Below are positions 31,380 to 41,831 of a stretch of DNA of 64,000 nucleotides, piece after piece (positions within the stretch are counted from its first letter, which is position 1; the number at the start of each line of letters is the position of its first letter). The DNA is from Pseudomonas mandelii (GTDB lineage: Bacteria; Pseudomonadota; Gammaproteobacteria; Pseudomonadales; Pseudomonadaceae): NCBI RefSeq assembly GCF_900106065.1, contig NZ_LT629796.1:1116001-1180000 (forward strand). Direction: 5' to 3'. A program made the translations under genes and the position numbers. The notes under the pieces are model-generated. The model did no database searches. It worked only from the letters and a program-made list of their open reading frames with translations, and was not told the origin of the DNA.

Positions 31380-31385
31380 TATAAT
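31380..31385 (+). promoter_or_regulatory. probable -10 element of kdsD
   Basis: TATAAT 35 bases before the kdsD start. No good -35 hexamer lies at the usual distance (GTGAGG at 31357-31362). Confidence 0.45.
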
Positions 31386-31419
31386 CGCCGCCTTTTCATC
31401 AGGCTATACGATTTCTGAC

Positions 31420-32394
31420 ATGAGCCAATCCAGCGACCTGATTCAATCTGCACAACGCACCATCCGCCTCGAACTGGAAGCCGTACAAGGCTTGCTGCCC
31501 CATATCGACGCAGATTTTGTACGCGCTTGCGAGATGATTCTGGACAGCAAAGGCCGCGTGGTCGTGGTCGGCATGGGCAAATCGGGGCACATCGGCAACA
31601 AGATCGCCGCCACCCTGGCCAGCACCGGCACCACGGCCTTTTTCGTGCACCCGGCCGAAGCCAGCCACGGCGACATGGGCATGATCACCCGCGACGACAT
31701 CATTCTCGCGCTGTCGAACTCCGGCTCCACCAATGAAATCGTCACGCTGCTGCCCCTGATCAAGCGTCTGGGCATCAAATTGATCAGCGTGACCGGCAAC
31801 CCGGACTCGCCGCTGGCCAAGGCCGCCGAGGTCAACCTCAACGTTCACGTAGAGCACGAAGCCTGCCCGCTGAACCTGGCACCGACCTCGTCGACCACCG
31901 CCGCGCTGGTCATGGGCGATGCCCTGGCCGTTGCGCTGCTGGAAGCCCGGGGCTTTACCGCTGAAGACTTCGCCTTTTCCCATCCAGGCGGCGCGCTGGG
32001 TCGACGCCTGCTGCTGAAAGTCGAAAACGTCATGCACGCTGGCCAGGAGCTGCCGCAGGTTCAGCGCGGTACGCTGCTCAAGGATGCGCTGATGGAAATG
32101 ACTCGCAAGGGCCTGGGCATGACCGTGATCCTGGAAGCCGATGGCAAACTGGCCGGGATCTTCACCGACGGTGACTTGCGCCGCACACTGGACCGCAGCA
32201 TCGACATCCACAGCGCCACCATCGATCAGGTCATGACCGCGCACGGCAAGACTGCTCGCGCCGAAATGCTCGCCGCCGAAGCCCTGAAAATCATGGAAGA
32301 CCACAAGATCAACGCACTGGTCGTGGTCGACAGCGAAGACCGCCCGGTCGGCGCCTTGAACATGCACGACTTGCTGCGTGCAGGAGTAATGTAA
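31420..32394 (+). CDS. kdsD: D-arabinose 5-phosphate isomerase
   Basis: 324 residues from ATG 31420. SIS sugar isomerase domain at about 40-180 (VVVVGMGKSGHIGNKIAATLASTGT, ALSNSGSTNEIV) followed by two CBS domains (about 205-320). It converts ribulose 5-phosphate to arabinose 5-phosphate, the first step to KDO for lipopolysaccharide. Its TAA overlaps the ATG of kdsC (TAATG), starting a tight plus-strand operon through lptB. Confidence 0.95.
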   Translation: MSQSSDLIQSAQRTIRLELEAVQGLLPHIDADFVRACEMILDSKGRVVVVGMGKSGHIGNKIAATLASTGTTAFFVHPAEASHGDMGMITRDDIILALSNSGSTNEIVTLLPLIKRLGIKLISVTGNPDSPLAKAAEVNLNVHVEHEACPLNLAPTSSTTAALVMGDALAVALLEARGFTAEDFAFSHPGGALGRRLLLKVENVMHAGQELPQVQRGTLLKDALMEMTRKGLGMTVILEADGKLAGIFTDGDLRRTLDRSIDIHSATIDQVMTAHGKTARAEMLAAEALKIMEDHKINALVVVDSEDRPVGALNMHDLLRAGVM

Positions 32395-32918
32395 TGAGCA
32401 CGGACCTGCTGCAACGTGGCAAACAGATCAAACTCGCGGTGTTCGACGTCGATGGCGTGCTGACCGACGGGCGCCTGTACTTTCTCGAAGACGGCAGCGA
32501 ATTCAAGACGTTCAACACCCTAGACGGTCAAGGCATCAAGATGTTGATGGCAGCCGGCGTGCAGACCGCTATCATCAGCGGCCGCAAGACCCCGGTGGTC
32601 GAACGGCGGGCGAAGAACCTGGGCATTCCACACCTTTACCAGGGTCGTGAAGACAAACTGGTGGTGCTCGACGAACTTCTTGCCCAACTCAACCTAAGCT
32701 ATGAACAGGTCGCCTACCTGGGCGACGACTTGCCGGACCTGCCGGTGATTCGCCGCGTGGGTCTGGGCATGGCCGTAGCAAACGCTGCCAGCTTCGTGCG
32801 TGAACACGCCCATGGCATCACCCTGGCCCGTGGTGGCGAGGGTGCCGCTCGCGAATTCTGTGAATTGATCCTGCGCGCCCAGGGCCGCCTCGATGCGGCC
32901 AACGCCGCGTACCTGTGA
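32394..32918 (+). CDS. kdsC: 3-deoxy-D-manno-octulosonate 8-phosphate phosphatase
   Basis: 174 residues, C0-type HAD phosphatase without a cap. The nucleophile region is VFDVDGVLTDG (Asp18, Asp20); motif II is AIISGRKTPVV and motif III/IV VAYLGDDLPDLPV. It removes phosphate from KDO-8-P. It sits between kdsD (one-base overlap) and lptC. Confidence 0.95.
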   Translation: MSTDLLQRGKQIKLAVFDVDGVLTDGRLYFLEDGSEFKTFNTLDGQGIKMLMAAGVQTAIISGRKTPVVERRAKNLGIPHLYQGREDKLVVLDELLAQLNLSYEQVAYLGDDLPDLPVIRRVGLGMAVANAASFVREHAHGITLARGGEGAAREFCELILRAQGRLDAANAAYL

Positions 32919-32925
32919 GCCCATT

Positions 32926-33498
32926 ATGCTGAGCAAAAAGATTCGTAACATCCTGGTGTTCGGCTGCATCGCGGCGCTGTTCGCCGCGGTCGGCTACTGG
33001 AACATCAGCCCGGAACGCTTCCTCGACAAGCCGGTGGTCACGGTCGATGAAAGCGCAATCGACTATTACGCCCTCAACGCCCACAGCGTTCAGTACCTGC
33101 CGGACGGCAAACTGCAGTACGAAATGACGTCCGACAAGGTCGAACACCTGAAAGCGAGCGAGGTGACGTTGCTGACCAACCCTGACCTGAACATGTTTCG
33201 CGGTACGCAGTTTCCGTGGCACGTCCAGAGTGAGCGCGGCGAAGTCAACCCGGACGGCACTCAGGTCGAGCTGATCGACTCGGTGCGCATCACCCGTTTC
33301 GACGAGAAAAACCGCCGAACCCTGATTACCACCACCCGAATGACGGTGTTCCCGCAGCAGCAATATGCGCAGACCGATCAACCCGTTAGAATCGACGGCG
33401 CTGGCGGTGTATCGACAGGCAACGGAATGAAAGCGTATTTGAAAGAAAGCAGGATACACCTGCTATCGAACGTAAGAGGACAGTATGAGGCTCGTTAA
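32926..33498 (+). CDS. lptC: LPS export protein LptC
   Basis: 190 residues from ATG 32926. One N-terminal membrane helix (about 6-24) and a periplasmic beta-jellyroll (YYALNAHSVQYLPDGKLQYEM, RGEVNPDGTQVELIDSV). It bridges the LptB2FG extractor to LptA. The 3' end overlaps lptA by 14 bases, so translation is coupled. Confidence 0.93.
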   Translation: MLSKKIRNILVFGCIAALFAAVGYWNISPERFLDKPVVTVDESAIDYYALNAHSVQYLPDGKLQYEMTSDKVEHLKASEVTLLTNPDLNMFRGTQFPWHVQSERGEVNPDGTQVELIDSVRITRFDEKNRRTLITTTRMTVFPQQQYAQTDQPVRIDGAGGVSTGNGMKAYLKESRIHLLSNVRGQYEAR

Positions 33499-34033
33499 AA
33501 CTCTCCCTATTTTGCTCAGTCTGGGCGCAGCACTGGGAAGCGTGAGCGCCTGGGCTCTGCCGAACGATCAAGAGCAGCCTATCCGCATTCAGGCCGACGA
33601 CGCCCAACTGGACGACAAGAATGGCGTTGCCACCTATAAAGGTGACGTGATCATCACTCAGGGCTCGATGAAGGTCACCGGTAATACCGTGACCATCACC
33701 CGTACCCCGGCTGGCGACATCGACGTGGTGACCTCGGTGGGCAACCTCGCCTACTTCGAGCAGATGCAGACGGCCGGCGACACCAAGCCTGTTCAGGGCT
33801 GGGGCGTGACCATCCAGTACCACGCCTCGCAAAACCGCGTCGTGCTGATCGACAAGGCAAAAGTCGTCGACAAGGACAACAACGTCACCCAGGGCGAGAA
33901 AATCGTCTACGACACCCAGAAAAAGCTTGCGAGCGCCGGGCGTGCTACGGGTAGCAAGGTTACCGAGTCGCGTCCGCGCATCGACATGGTGATCCAGCCC
34001 AAGCCGAAAAACGACGCGAAAAAGGCTCCTTAA
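33485..34033 (+). CDS. lptA: LPS transport periplasmic protein LptA
   Basis: 182 residues; a signal peptide ends near residue 24 (SVSAWA). The OstA-like jellyroll contains [30 protein letters not shown] in outline. Oligomers form the bridge carrying LPS across the periplasm. The C-terminus is Lys-rich. Its stop overlaps the lptB start (TAATG). Confidence 0.95.
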   Translation: MRLVKTLPILLSLGAALGSVSAWALPNDQEQPIRIQADDAQLDDKNGVATYKGDVIITQGSMKVTGNTVTITRTPAGDIDVVTSVGNLAYFEQMQTAGDTKPVQGWGVTIQYHASQNRVVLIDKAKVVDKDNNVTQGEKIVYDTQKKLASAGRATGSKVTESRPRIDMVIQPKPKNDAKKAP

Positions 34034-34758
34034 TGGCAACTCTGAAAGCTCAGCATCTGGCCAAGAGCTACAAGAGCCGCCAGGTCGTGCGTGACGTCAG
34101 CCTGTCCATCGACAGCGGTCAAATCGTCGGCCTGCTAGGCCCTAACGGCGCCGGCAAGACCACCTGTTTCTACATGATCGTCGGCCTGGTGCAGGCCGAT
34201 CAGGGTCGCGTGCTGATCGACGACCTGGACGTCAGCCACCAGCCAATGCACGGTCGTGCGAAGGCCGGTATCGGCTATCTTCCGCAAGAAGCGTCGATCT
34301 TCCGCAAACTCTCGGTCGCCGATAACATCATGGCCATCCTCGAGACCCGCAAGGAACTCGACAAGGCCGAGCGTCGCAAGGAACTGGAAAGCCTGCTGCA
34401 GGAATTCCACATCAGCCACATCCGCGACAACCTAGGCATGAGCCTGTCCGGTGGTGAACGTCGTCGGGTGGAAATCGCCCGGGCACTGGCCACCAACCCG
34501 AAATTCATCCTCCTCGACGAACCATTCGCCGGCGTGGACCCGATTTCGGTGGGCGACATCAAGCAGATCATCTACCACCTCAAGGCCAAAGGCATTGGCG
34601 TGCTGATCACTGACCACAACGTCCGTGAAACCCTGGATATCTGCGAAACCGCCTACATCGTCAACGATGGTCAACTGATAGCTGAAGGTGACTCCGCCAC
34701 CATCCTGGCCAACGAACTGGTCAAGGAAGTGTATCTGGGCCATGAATTCCGCCTTTAA
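34033..34758 (+). CDS. lptB: LPS export ABC ATPase LptB
   Basis: 241 residues. Walker [10 protein letters not shown], signature [15 protein letters not shown], Walker [17 protein letters not shown], and DHNVRETL for the switch. It powers extraction of LPS from the inner membrane with LptF/LptG, which are encoded elsewhere. Last of the kdsD-lptB operon; rpoN follows after 184 bases. Confidence 0.97.
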   Translation: MATLKAQHLAKSYKSRQVVRDVSLSIDSGQIVGLLGPNGAGKTTCFYMIVGLVQADQGRVLIDDLDVSHQPMHGRAKAGIGYLPQEASIFRKLSVADNIMAILETRKELDKAERRKELESLLQEFHISHIRDNLGMSLSGGERRRVEIARALATNPKFILLDEPFAGVDPISVGDIKQIIYHLKAKGIGVLITDHNVRETLDICETAYIVNDGQLIAEGDSATILANELVKEVYLGHEFRL

Positions 34759-34859
34759 GCAGTAAGGTGTCTGGCTGATTGTCCGAGCGCTCGTCTCGAT
34801 AAAAAATCAATACTTTTTTATTGTTACAGCGCTCTAGGCAAACGCTGCAGTTTCGGGCA

Positions 34860-34865
34860 TATAAT
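34860..34865 (+). promoter_or_regulatory. possible -10 element and leader hairpins of rpoN
   Basis: TATAAT at 34860-34865, 78 bases before rpoN. Downstream lie two stem-loops, GGCGC-TCCG-GCGCC (34878-34891) and GGCGCA-TG-TGCGCC (34903-34916), which would be in the mRNA leader. Confidence 0.4.
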
Positions 34866-34942
34866 TTGCTTATGTTTGGCGCTCCGGCGCCCTGTAGTGG
34901 ATGGCGCATGTGCGCCGGCGAATAAGGTGTTAAGCCCCTGCC

Positions 34943-36436
34943 ATGAAACCATCGCTAGTCTTGAGAATGGGCCAGCAGCTGACGATGACACCGCAGCTGC
35001 AACAGGCCATCCGCCTGCTCCAATTGTCGACCCTGGACCTGCAACAGGAAATCCAGGAGGCCCTGGAGTCCAATCCGATGCTCGAACGCCAGGAAGAAGG
35101 CGACGACTTCGATAACGCCGACCCCTTGGCCGACAAAGCCGAACAGCTCCCCAACGCCGACATTTCGGAACCCTCCTACCAGGAAACCGCCCCGACGGTG
35201 GATAACCTCGAGGAAGGCGACTGGAACGAGCGCATTCCCAACGAGCTTCCCGTTGATACCGCGTGGGAAGACGTCTACCAGACCAGTGCCAGCAGCTTGC
35301 CGAGCAACGATGACGACGAGTGGGATTTCACCACCCGCACATCGGCCGGTGAAAGCCTGCAAAGCCATTTGTTGTGGCAACTGAACCTGGCACCGATGTC
35401 CGACACCGATCGTCTGATCGCCGTGACCCTGATCGACTGCATCAACAATCAGGGCTACCTGGACGAAACCCTCGAGGAAATTCTCGAGGCCTTCGATCCG
35501 GAACTGGACATCGAACTGGACGAAATCGAAGCCGTCCTGCACCGCATCCAGCAATTCGAACCGGCCGGCATTGGCGCCCGCAACCTGGGCGAATGCCTGC
35601 TGCTGCAATTGCGCCAACTGCCAGCCAAGACGCCTTGGCTGGCCGAAGCGAAACGCCTGGTCACCGACTACATCGACCTGCTCGGCAGCCGCGATTACAG
35701 CCAGCTCATGCGTCGCATGAAGCTCAAGGAAGATGAACTGCGCCAGGTCATCGAGCTGGTGCAGAGCCTCAACCCGCGACCGGGCTCGCAGATCGAGTCC
35801 AGTGAAGCCGAATATGTTGTCCCTGACGTGATCGTGCGCAAGGACAATGAGCGCTGGCTGGTCGAGCTGAACCAGGAATCGGTGCCACGGCTGCGGGTCA
35901 ACGCCCAATACGCCGGTTTTGTGCGCCGCGCCGACACCAGCGCCGACAACACCTTCATGCGCAATCAGTTGCAAGAGGCCCGCTGGTTCATCAAGAGCCT
36001 GCAAAGCCGCAACGAAACCCTGATGAAAGTAGCCACTCAGATCGTCGAGCATCAGCGCGGCTTTCTTGAATACGGCGACGAAGCGATGAAGCCGCTGGTC
36101 CTGCATGACATCGCCGAAGCGGTGGGGATGCACGAGTCGACGATTTCACGGGTCACCACGCAAAAATTCATGCATACCCCTCGGGGCATATATGAACTGA
36201 AATACTTTTTCTCCAGCCACGTCAGCACCTCCGAAGGCGGTGAATGCTCGTCCACAGCGATCCGCGCGATCATCAAAAAACTGGTTGCCGCGGAAAATCA
36301 GAAAAAGCCGTTGAGTGACAGCAAGATCGCTGGTTTACTGGAGGCACAAGGCATTCAGGTGGCTCGCCGCACCGTCGCCAAGTACCGCGAATCCCTCGGG
36401 ATCGCGCCTTCGAGCGAACGCAAGCGGTTGATGTAG
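34943..36436 (+). CDS. rpoN: RNA polymerase sigma-54 factor
   Basis: 497 residues. Region I is Gln/Leu-rich ([21 protein letters not shown]), region II is acidic ([18 protein letters not shown]), the core-binding domain spans about 120-300, a helix-turn-helix follows ([14 protein letters not shown]), and the RpoN box [10 protein letters not shown] lies at about 475-484. It directs transcription from -24/-12 promoters for nitrogen, motility and carbon source genes. The PTS-Ntr genes follow in the standard order. Confidence 0.98.
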   Translation: MKPSLVLRMGQQLTMTPQLQQAIRLLQLSTLDLQQEIQEALESNPMLERQEEGDDFDNADPLADKAEQLPNADISEPSYQETAPTVDNLEEGDWNERIPNELPVDTAWEDVYQTSASSLPSNDDDEWDFTTRTSAGESLQSHLLWQLNLAPMSDTDRLIAVTLIDCINNQGYLDETLEEILEAFDPELDIELDEIEAVLHRIQQFEPAGIGARNLGECLLLQLRQLPAKTPWLAEAKRLVTDYIDLLGSRDYSQLMRRMKLKEDELRQVIELVQSLNPRPGSQIESSEAEYVVPDVIVRKDNERWLVELNQESVPRLRVNAQYAGFVRRADTSADNTFMRNQLQEARWFIKSLQSRNETLMKVATQIVEHQRGFLEYGDEAMKPLVLHDIAEAVGMHESTISRVTTQKFMHTPRGIYELKYFFSSHVSTSEGGECSSTAIRAIIKKLVAAENQKKPLSDSKIAGLLEAQGIQVARRTVAKYRESLGIAPSSERKRLM

Positions 36437-36510
36437 AGCCACGCCACAGCGTTCCAGTGGCAGGCATTTCTGCCTGCCGCTTTATGCACTGGCAACGAAG
36501 GAGAAGCTGT

Positions 36511-36819
36511 ATGCAAGTCAACATCAGTGGACACCAACTGGAAGTGACCGAACCTCTTCGCACCTACATCGGCGAAAAACTCGAACGATTAGAGAGGCAT
36601 TTCGACAAGATCACCAACGTGCAGGTCACGATGACGGTCGAAAAGCTCAAGCAGAAAATCGAAGCCACGCTGCATATTCCCGGCAATGAAGTGGTCGCAA
36701 ACGCGGAGCATACCGATATGTACGCGGCGATCGACGCACTGACCGACAAGCTGGATAAACAACTCAAAAAGCATAAGGAAAAGACCCAAAGCCTCCTTCA
36801 GGGCGCGACCGGTCGTTAA
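36511..36819 (+). CDS. hpf: ribosome hibernation promoting factor
   Basis: 102 residues from ATG 36511, with AAGGAGAA just upstream. Short HPF/YfiA type: MQVNISGHQLEVTEPLRTYI, KLERLERHFDKITNV, and HTDMYAAIDALTDKLDKQLKKHKEK. It binds the 30S A/P sites and promotes 100S dimers in stationary phase with RMF. It stands between rpoN and ptsN, its conserved position. Confidence 0.95.
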   Translation: MQVNISGHQLEVTEPLRTYIGEKLERLERHFDKITNVQVTMTVEKLKQKIEATLHIPGNEVVANAEHTDMYAAIDALTDKLDKQLKKHKEKTQSLLQGATGR

Positions 36820-36831
36820 CACTCCCAACCC

Positions 36832-37296
36832 ATGATCCGACTTGAAAGCATCCTGACCCCCGGCCGTTCCCTCGTGAACGTGCCGGGCGGCAGTAAAAAG
36901 AAAGCCCTCGAGCAAATTGCCAACCTTATCCACAAAGAAGTGCCGGATCTGGAGATGCAAGATGTCTTCGAGGCTCTGATTGCCCGTGAAAAACTCGGCT
37001 CAACCGGTTTTGGCAACGGCATCGCCATTCCCCACTGCCGCCTGAAGGGCTGCACCTTGCCCATCAGCGCCCTGATGCACCTTGATGCACCCATTGATTT
37101 CGACGCCATCGACGGCGCCCCGGTCGACCTGCTGTTCGTTCTGCTGGTCCCGGAAGCCGCTACCGATGCGCACCTGGAGTTACTGCGCCAGATCGCCAGC
37201 ATGCTCGACCGCAAGGAAGTGCGCGAAAAACTGCGCAGCGCCCCGAGCAATGAAGCCTTGTATCAGGTTGTCCTGGACGAGCAAAACGGTCATTAA
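36832..37296 (+). CDS. ptsN: PTS IIA-like nitrogen regulatory protein
   Basis: 154 residues. EIIA-2 domain with phospho-acceptor His68 in [11 protein letters not shown]. It receives phosphate from NPr (ptsO, downstream) and regulates potassium transport and other targets through its phosphorylation state. It is 12 bases after hpf and 2 bases before rapZ. Confidence 0.96.
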   Translation: MIRLESILTPGRSLVNVPGGSKKKALEQIANLIHKEVPDLEMQDVFEALIAREKLGSTGFGNGIAIPHCRLKGCTLPISALMHLDAPIDFDAIDGAPVDLLFVLLVPEAATDAHLELLRQIASMLDRKEVREKLRSAPSNEALYQVVLDEQNGH

Positions 37297-37298
37297 CC

Positions 37299-38156
37299 AT
37301 GCGCTTGATCATCGTCAGTGGCCGATCCGGCTCAGGTAAAAGTACCGCACTCGATGTTCTCGAGGACAACGGCTACTACTGCATCGACAACCTGCCCGCC
37401 GGATTGCTGCCGGAACTGGCCGAGCGCGCGCTGATTCATACCGAGCTGGCACAACCGCTGGTCGCGGTATCCATCGATGCTCGCAACCTGCCGAGTCACC
37501 TGTCACGGTTTCCGGAATTGCTTGAAGAAGTCCGCAGCCGGCATATCAAGTGTGATGTGCTGTACCTGGACGCCGACGAAGAAACGTTGCTCAAACGCTT
37601 CTCGGAAACCCGCCGCCGCCACCCGCTGAGCAACGCCAATCGCTCGCTGGCCGAGGCAATTCAGGACGAAAGTGCCCTGCTGGGTCCGATCGCCGATCTG
37701 GCGGACCTCAAGGTGAATACCACCAACCTGAACCTGTATCAGCTGCGCGATACCATCAAGCTGCGTCTGCTGAACCAGCCGGAAGCGGGCACGGCGTTCC
37801 TGGTAGAGTCTTTCGGGTTCAAGCGGGGCATGCCGGTTGATGCAGACCTGGTGTTCGACGTGCGCTGCCTGCCCAACCCTTACTGGAAGCCGGAATTGCG
37901 CGACCAATCCGGGCTTGATCAACCGGTGGCCGAATACCTGGCGGCACAACCGGACGTCGAAGAGATGTTCCAGGACATCTCCACGTACCTGCTCAAGTGG
38001 TTGCCGCGCTTTGCCGCCAGCAACCGCGCTTATGTCACCATCGCCATTGGCTGCACCGGCGGGCATCACCGCTCCGTCTACCTGACCGAACGTCTGGGCC
38101 AGGTCCTGCAACAATCCCTGAAGAACGTCCAGGTTCGCCACCGCGACCTCAGCTAA
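37299..38156 (+). CDS. rapZ: RNase adapter protein RapZ
   Basis: 285 residues. N-terminal Walker [10 protein letters not shown] (8-16) and the C-terminal RapZ domain with [24 protein letters not shown], and [19 protein letters not shown]. In enterobacteria it guides RNase E to the sRNA GlmZ and controls GlmS; in pseudomonads the target is less clear. It lies within the ptsN-rapZ-ptsO cluster. Confidence 0.95.
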   Translation: MRLIIVSGRSGSGKSTALDVLEDNGYYCIDNLPAGLLPELAERALIHTELAQPLVAVSIDARNLPSHLSRFPELLEEVRSRHIKCDVLYLDADEETLLKRFSETRRRHPLSNANRSLAEAIQDESALLGPIADLADLKVNTTNLNLYQLRDTIKLRLLNQPEAGTAFLVESFGFKRGMPVDADLVFDVRCLPNPYWKPELRDQSGLDQPVAEYLAAQPDVEEMFQDISTYLLKWLPRFAASNRAYVTIAIGCTGGHHRSVYLTERLGQVLQQSLKNVQVRHRDLS

Positions 38157-38171
38157 AGGATTCACATCGCG

Positions 38172-38447
38172 ATGCCTGCTCGGGAAATTGAAATCATCAA
38201 CAAGCTGGGCCTTCATGCCCGCGCTTCGGCAAAATTCGTTGGCGTTGCGGGTCAGTTCCCGGGTTGCACCATCAGAGTAGGTCGTACGCCAGAATCCGCG
38301 GTCGATGGCAAAAGCATCATGGCCATGATGATGCTCGCCGCCGGCAAGGGCACCAAAATCCACCTGAGCACTGAAGGCGAGCAGGAACAGGAAGCGATGG
38401 ATGCGCTGGTCGCACTGATCAATAACTTCTTCGACGAAGGCGGTTGA
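38172..38447 (+). CDS. ptsO: nitrogen PTS phosphocarrier protein NPr
   Basis: 91 residues, HPr fold. The phosphorylated histidine is His15 in NKLGLHARASAKFV; the region VDGKSIMAMMMLAAGKGT is also typical. It relays phosphate from PtsP to PtsN. It ends 8 bases before the stop of the convergent ZIP transporter gene. Confidence 0.95.
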   Translation: MPAREIEIINKLGLHARASAKFVGVAGQFPGCTIRVGRTPESAVDGKSIMAMMMLAAGKGTKIHLSTEGEQEQEAMDALVALINNFFDEGG

Positions 38448-38455
38448 ACATTCGC

Positions 38456-39349
38456 CTAAGCGAGCGCCGTATCCATCACCATCATCAAACAAAACCCGAT
38501 CAACAACCCAAGACTCGCCAGCTTGTCGTGACCATTGCGCCGCGACTCGGGAATCACTTCATGGGTGACCACCAGCAACATCGCCCCCGCCGCCAACGCC
38601 AACCCTAACGGCAACAGCAATTCGGCCAGGCTCACCAGCCAGGCGCACAACAGCGCAAAGACCGGCTCCACCAGACCTGATGCCGCACCGATCAGGAAAG
38701 CTTTGACCCGCGACATCCCCGCCCCTGCCAGTACCAGCGCAATCACCAACCCTTCCGGCACATCCTGCAACGCAATGCCCATGGCCAGGCTGTCAGCATC
38801 CGGCATCCCACCACCGGCCGAAACCCCGACTGCCATGCCTTCGGGGATGTTATGGGCAATGATGGCAAATACAAACAACCAGATCCGTGGCGGGATGACC
38901 GGGCGCTCCAGGGCTCCAACGAGCATTTCTGGCGAGGCGCCCGACACTTTACGGTCCACCAGAAACAGCCCGAACGCGCCAAGCATGATGCCGAAGCTGA
39001 TAAGGCCACTGGCCGCCCAGGGTGTCAGCCCCAGGCTTTCAGCAGCCGAGATCCCCGGAACGATCAGCGAAAACGCCGTCGCCGCGAGCATCACTCCGGC
39101 ACCAAAACCGAGCAACGTATCGCTGACCGCCTGCGGCATGCGGCGAATCACCAGCACCGGAACCGCGCCCAACGCAGTGCCCAGGGCACAAATCGCCCCG
39201 CCCTGCAGTGCACGCAGCAGCTTGGGTTCGAGATCGAGCCACGCCAGCCCGTGCGCTACCAACAACGACATGCCCGCCAGCAGCAACAGCGATCCCAACG
39301 CGTAACGAAACATTCGTCCGCTGCCAAACGCCAGTGTTTCAGTGCCCAT
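38456..39349 (-). CDS. ZIP family divalent metal transporter
   Basis: 297 residues with about eight membrane segments. The ZIP signature is HNIPEGMAVGVSAGG in segment 4 and ALQDVPEGLVIALVLAGAG in segment 5, both carrying metal-binding H/N/D-x-x-PE residues. It is related to the GufA/ZupT branch that imports zinc, iron or manganese across the inner membrane. It lies just downstream of sodA in the same direction, which fits manganese or iron supply, but the specificity is not visible. Confidence 0.9.
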   Translation of the reverse strand: MGTETLAFGSGRMFRYALGSLLLLAGMSLLVAHGLAWLDLEPKLLRALQGGAICALGTALGAVPVLVIRRMPQAVSDTLLGFGAGVMLAATAFSLIVPGISAAESLGLTPWAASGLISFGIMLGAFGLFLVDRKVSGASPEMLVGALERPVIPPRIWLFVFAIIAHNIPEGMAVGVSAGGGMPDADSLAMGIALQDVPEGLVIALVLAGAGMSRVKAFLIGAASGLVEPVFALLCAWLVSLAELLLPLGLALAAGAMLLVVTHEVIPESRRNGHDKLASLGLLIGFCLMMVMDTALA

Positions 39350-39379
39350 AGTCAGCCTTGGATTGTTTTTATAGAGGAC

Positions 39380-39991
39380 TTAAACCAGCGCAGCCTGATA
39401 ACGCGTAGCGACTTCAGGCCAATTGATCACGTTGTAGAACGCATTGATGTATTCCGGACGACGGTTCTGATATTGCAGGTAGTAAGCGTGCTCCCACACA
39501 TCCAGGCCAAGGATCGGCGTATTGCCATTCATCAACGGGCTGTCCTGGTTGCCGCTACTTTCCACTATCAGGGTCTTTTGCGGCGTGACGCTGAGCCAGG
39601 CCCAGCCACTGCCAAAGCGGGTCAGCGCAGCTTTGGTGAAGGCATCCTTGAAACTGTCCAGGCCACCCAGTTGCTCATCAATCGCCTTGGCCAGCGCACC
39701 TTCGGGTTTGCCGCCACCGTGAGGCGCCATCACTTCCCAGAACAGCGAATGGTTGGCGTGGCCGCCGCCCTGATTGATCACCGCCGCGCGGAGTTTTTCC
39801 GGCAGCTGCCGGACGCTGGCGACCAGTTTTTCCACCGACCACTCGGCAAATTCGGTGCCTTCGACCGCGGCGTTGAGATTATTGATGTAGGTCTGGTGGT
39901 GCTTGGTGTAATGGATCTCCATGGTCTGCGCATCGATATGCGGTTCCAGGGCATCGTAAGCGTAAGGCAGGGCAGGCAAGGTAAAAGCCAT
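39380..39991 (-). CDS. sodA: superoxide dismutase, Mn/Fe family (SodA)
   Basis: 203 residues from ATG 39991. Ligands: His27 region in [17 protein letters not shown], His in [19 protein letters not shown], and [30 protein letters not shown] with MAPHGGG is typical of the Mn type. Last gene of the iron-regulated fagA-fumC-orfX-sodA operon known in P. aeruginosa, which supplies manganese SOD when iron is short. Confidence 0.95.
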   Translation of the reverse strand: MAFTLPALPYAYDALEPHIDAQTMEIHYTKHHQTYINNLNAAVEGTEFAEWSVEKLVASVRQLPEKLRAAVINQGGGHANHSLFWEVMAPHGGGKPEGALAKAIDEQLGGLDSFKDAFTKAALTRFGSGWAWLSVTPQKTLIVESSGNQDSPLMNGNTPILGLDVWEHAYYLQYQNRRPEYINAFYNVINWPEVATRYQAALV

Positions 39992-39992
39992 T

Positions 39993-40421
39993 TCAATGGA
40001 CTCCATGGTGTAGAGGCGCAGGCGATGCGGTATCGGTGTGCAGCAAACGGTGGGTGCGCGGATATTCGCCGTGGTCGCTGATGAAATTCAGCAGCTCGAC
40101 ATAGGTTTTGCTGCTTTGGCGCTGTGCGGCTTCACGCAGTGCCGGGGGCAGGCGCGGGTCCTGCAGGGTTTGCAACAACCGCTGATGGATCGCGCACAAA
40201 TATTCGGCGCTCTCCTCCGGCTGGTTCAGACGCAAATGCAGATCCGCCAGGTTGTGATGGGAAATCACGCAGGCCGCCACCGCTTCGTCGGCATCCGCCC
40301 AGCGCTCGAACAACACCTGGGCCAGGGCAAGTGCCTGCAAGTAAGCCTCGCGGGCATCGACCAATTCGCCCAGCATGAAATGGCGATTGGCCCTTTCGAT
40401 CGTGCGTTTCCAGTGCTCCAT
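39993..40421 (-). CDS. conserved OrfX of the fagA-fumC-orfX-sodA operon
   Basis: 142 residues, mostly helical with a TPR-like pattern ([55 protein letters not shown]). The gene lies between fumC (27 bases) and sodA (1 base between stop and start) in the order known for P. aeruginosa. No enzymatic motifs are seen; a protein-protein role is likely. Confidence 0.88.
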   Translation of the reverse strand: MEHWKRTIERANRHFMLGELVDAREAYLQALALAQVLFERWADADEAVAACVISHHNLADLHLRLNQPEESAEYLCAIHQRLLQTLQDPRLPPALREAAQRQSSKTYVELLNFISDHGEYPRTHRLLHTDTASPAPLHHGVH

Positions 40422-40448
40422 GGTGAGCCTCCAAAGCGGTAGCGGTGA

Positions 40449-41831
40449 TTACACGCCGCCTGCGGTGAGCTTCTCTGGGTTGAGTAATTCTTCCAGTTGG
40501 CTGCGCGTCAGGTCGGTGTGCTCCAGGGCGACATCGATCACCGGACGCCCCTGTTGATAGGCCTTCTTGGCGATTTCAGCGGCTTTTTGGTAACCAATGA
40601 TCGGGTTGAGTGCGGTCACCAGAATCGGGTTGCGCGACAGCGCCTCTTTGATTCGAGATTCGTTGACCTTGAAGCTGGCGATGGCCTTCTCACCCAGCAG
40701 ATGACTTGAGTTGGCCAGCAATTCGATGCTGCTCAGCAGGTTCTGGGCGATGATCGGCAGCATCACGTTCAGCTCGAAATTGCCTGACTGACCGGCGATG
40801 GTGATGACTGTGTCATTGCCGATCACTTGGGCGGCGACCATGGCAGTGGCTTCCGGGATCACCGGGTTGACCTTGCCGGGCATGATCGAAGAGCCCGGCT
40901 GCAAGGCTTCAAGTTCGATTTCGCCGAGGCCGGCCAGCGGGCCGGAGTTCATCCAGCGCAGGTCGTTGGCGATTTTCATCAACGAAACCGCTGTCGCTTT
41001 AAGCTGGCCGGAGACTGCCACCGCGGTGTCCTGGGAGCCGATCAGCGCAAACAGATCCTTGCCCGGCGTGAACTGAACGTGGGTCAGCTCGCTCAGCTGT
41101 TGGCTGAAACGCGCTGCGAATTGCGGATGTGCATTGATCCCGGTGCCGACCGCCGTACCGCCCTGAGCCAGGGATTGCAGGCTCGGCAGCAAGTCCTGCA
41201 AGTGACCGATGTTGGCCTTGAGCTGCTGCGCCCAGCCATTCAGGACCTGACTCATGCGCACCGGCATGGCGTCCATCAAGTGCGTGCGACCGGTTTTGAC
41301 GTGGTGATGAACCTCTTCAGCCTTTCGCTCGATGACCTGCACCAGACCCACCAGCGCCGGCAGCAGCTGCTCATGCAAGGCAAGTGCAGCGCTGACATGG
41401 ATGGTGGTCGGGATAACGTCGTTGCTGCTTTGACCGCAGTTTACATGATCATTAGGGTTCACCGGCTCGCCAAGCAGGCGGCTGGCCAGGGTGGCAATCA
41501 CTTCGTTGGCGTTCATGTTGGAACTGGTGCCGGAACCGGTCTGGAAGATGTCCACCGGGAAGTGCTGCATGAAGTCGCCCTGAAGCAGCCCCAGTGACGC
41601 ATCGACGATGGCTTTGCCCTGGGATTCGCTGATTTGCTTGAGCTCGACATTGGCACGGGCAGCGGCGGCTTTGGCCAGAATCAGCGACCGGATGAACTGC
41701 ACCGGCATCGGCTTGCCGCTGATCGGGAAGTTATCCACCGCACGTTGGGTCTGTGCGCCATAGAGGGCGTCCACCGGGACTTGAAGCTCGCCCATGCTGT
41801 CACGCTCAATACGAGTCTGAGGGTCTGTCAT
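40449..41831 (-). CDS. fumC: fumarate hydratase, class II
   Basis: 460 residues. Iron-independent fumarase with GSSIMPGKVNPVIPEA, the fumarase/aspartase signature, and GSGTSSNMNANEVIA and KTGRTHLMDAMPVRM. It replaces Fe-S class I fumarase in the TCA cycle under iron shortage or oxidative stress. The start overlaps the end of fagA by 26 bases. Confidence 0.97.
   Translation of the reverse strand: MTDPQTRIERDSMGELQVPVDALYGAQTQRAVDNFPISGKPMPVQFIRSLILAKAAAARANVELKQISESQGKAIVDASLGLLQGDFMQHFPVDIFQTGSGTSSNMNANEVIATLASRLLGEPVNPNDHVNCGQSSNDVIPTTIHVSAALALHEQLLPALVGLVQVIERKAEEVHHHVKTGRTHLMDAMPVRMSQVLNGWAQQLKANIGHLQDLLPSLQSLAQGGTAVGTGINAHPQFAARFSQQLSELTHVQFTPGKDLFALIGSQDTAVAVSGQLKATAVSLMKIANDLRWMNSGPLAGLGEIELEALQPGSSIMPGKVNPVIPEATAMVAAQVIGNDTVITIAGQSGNFELNVMLPIIAQNLLSSIELLANSSHLLGEKAIASFKVNESRIKEALSRNPILVTALNPIIGYQKAAEIAKKAYQQGRPVIDVALEHTDLTRSQLEELLNPEKLTAGGV

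Noticed and set aside
31366..31385. TTGATC as -35 of the kdsD promoter
   Set aside because: The spacer to TATAAT is only 8 bases, too short for sigma-70.
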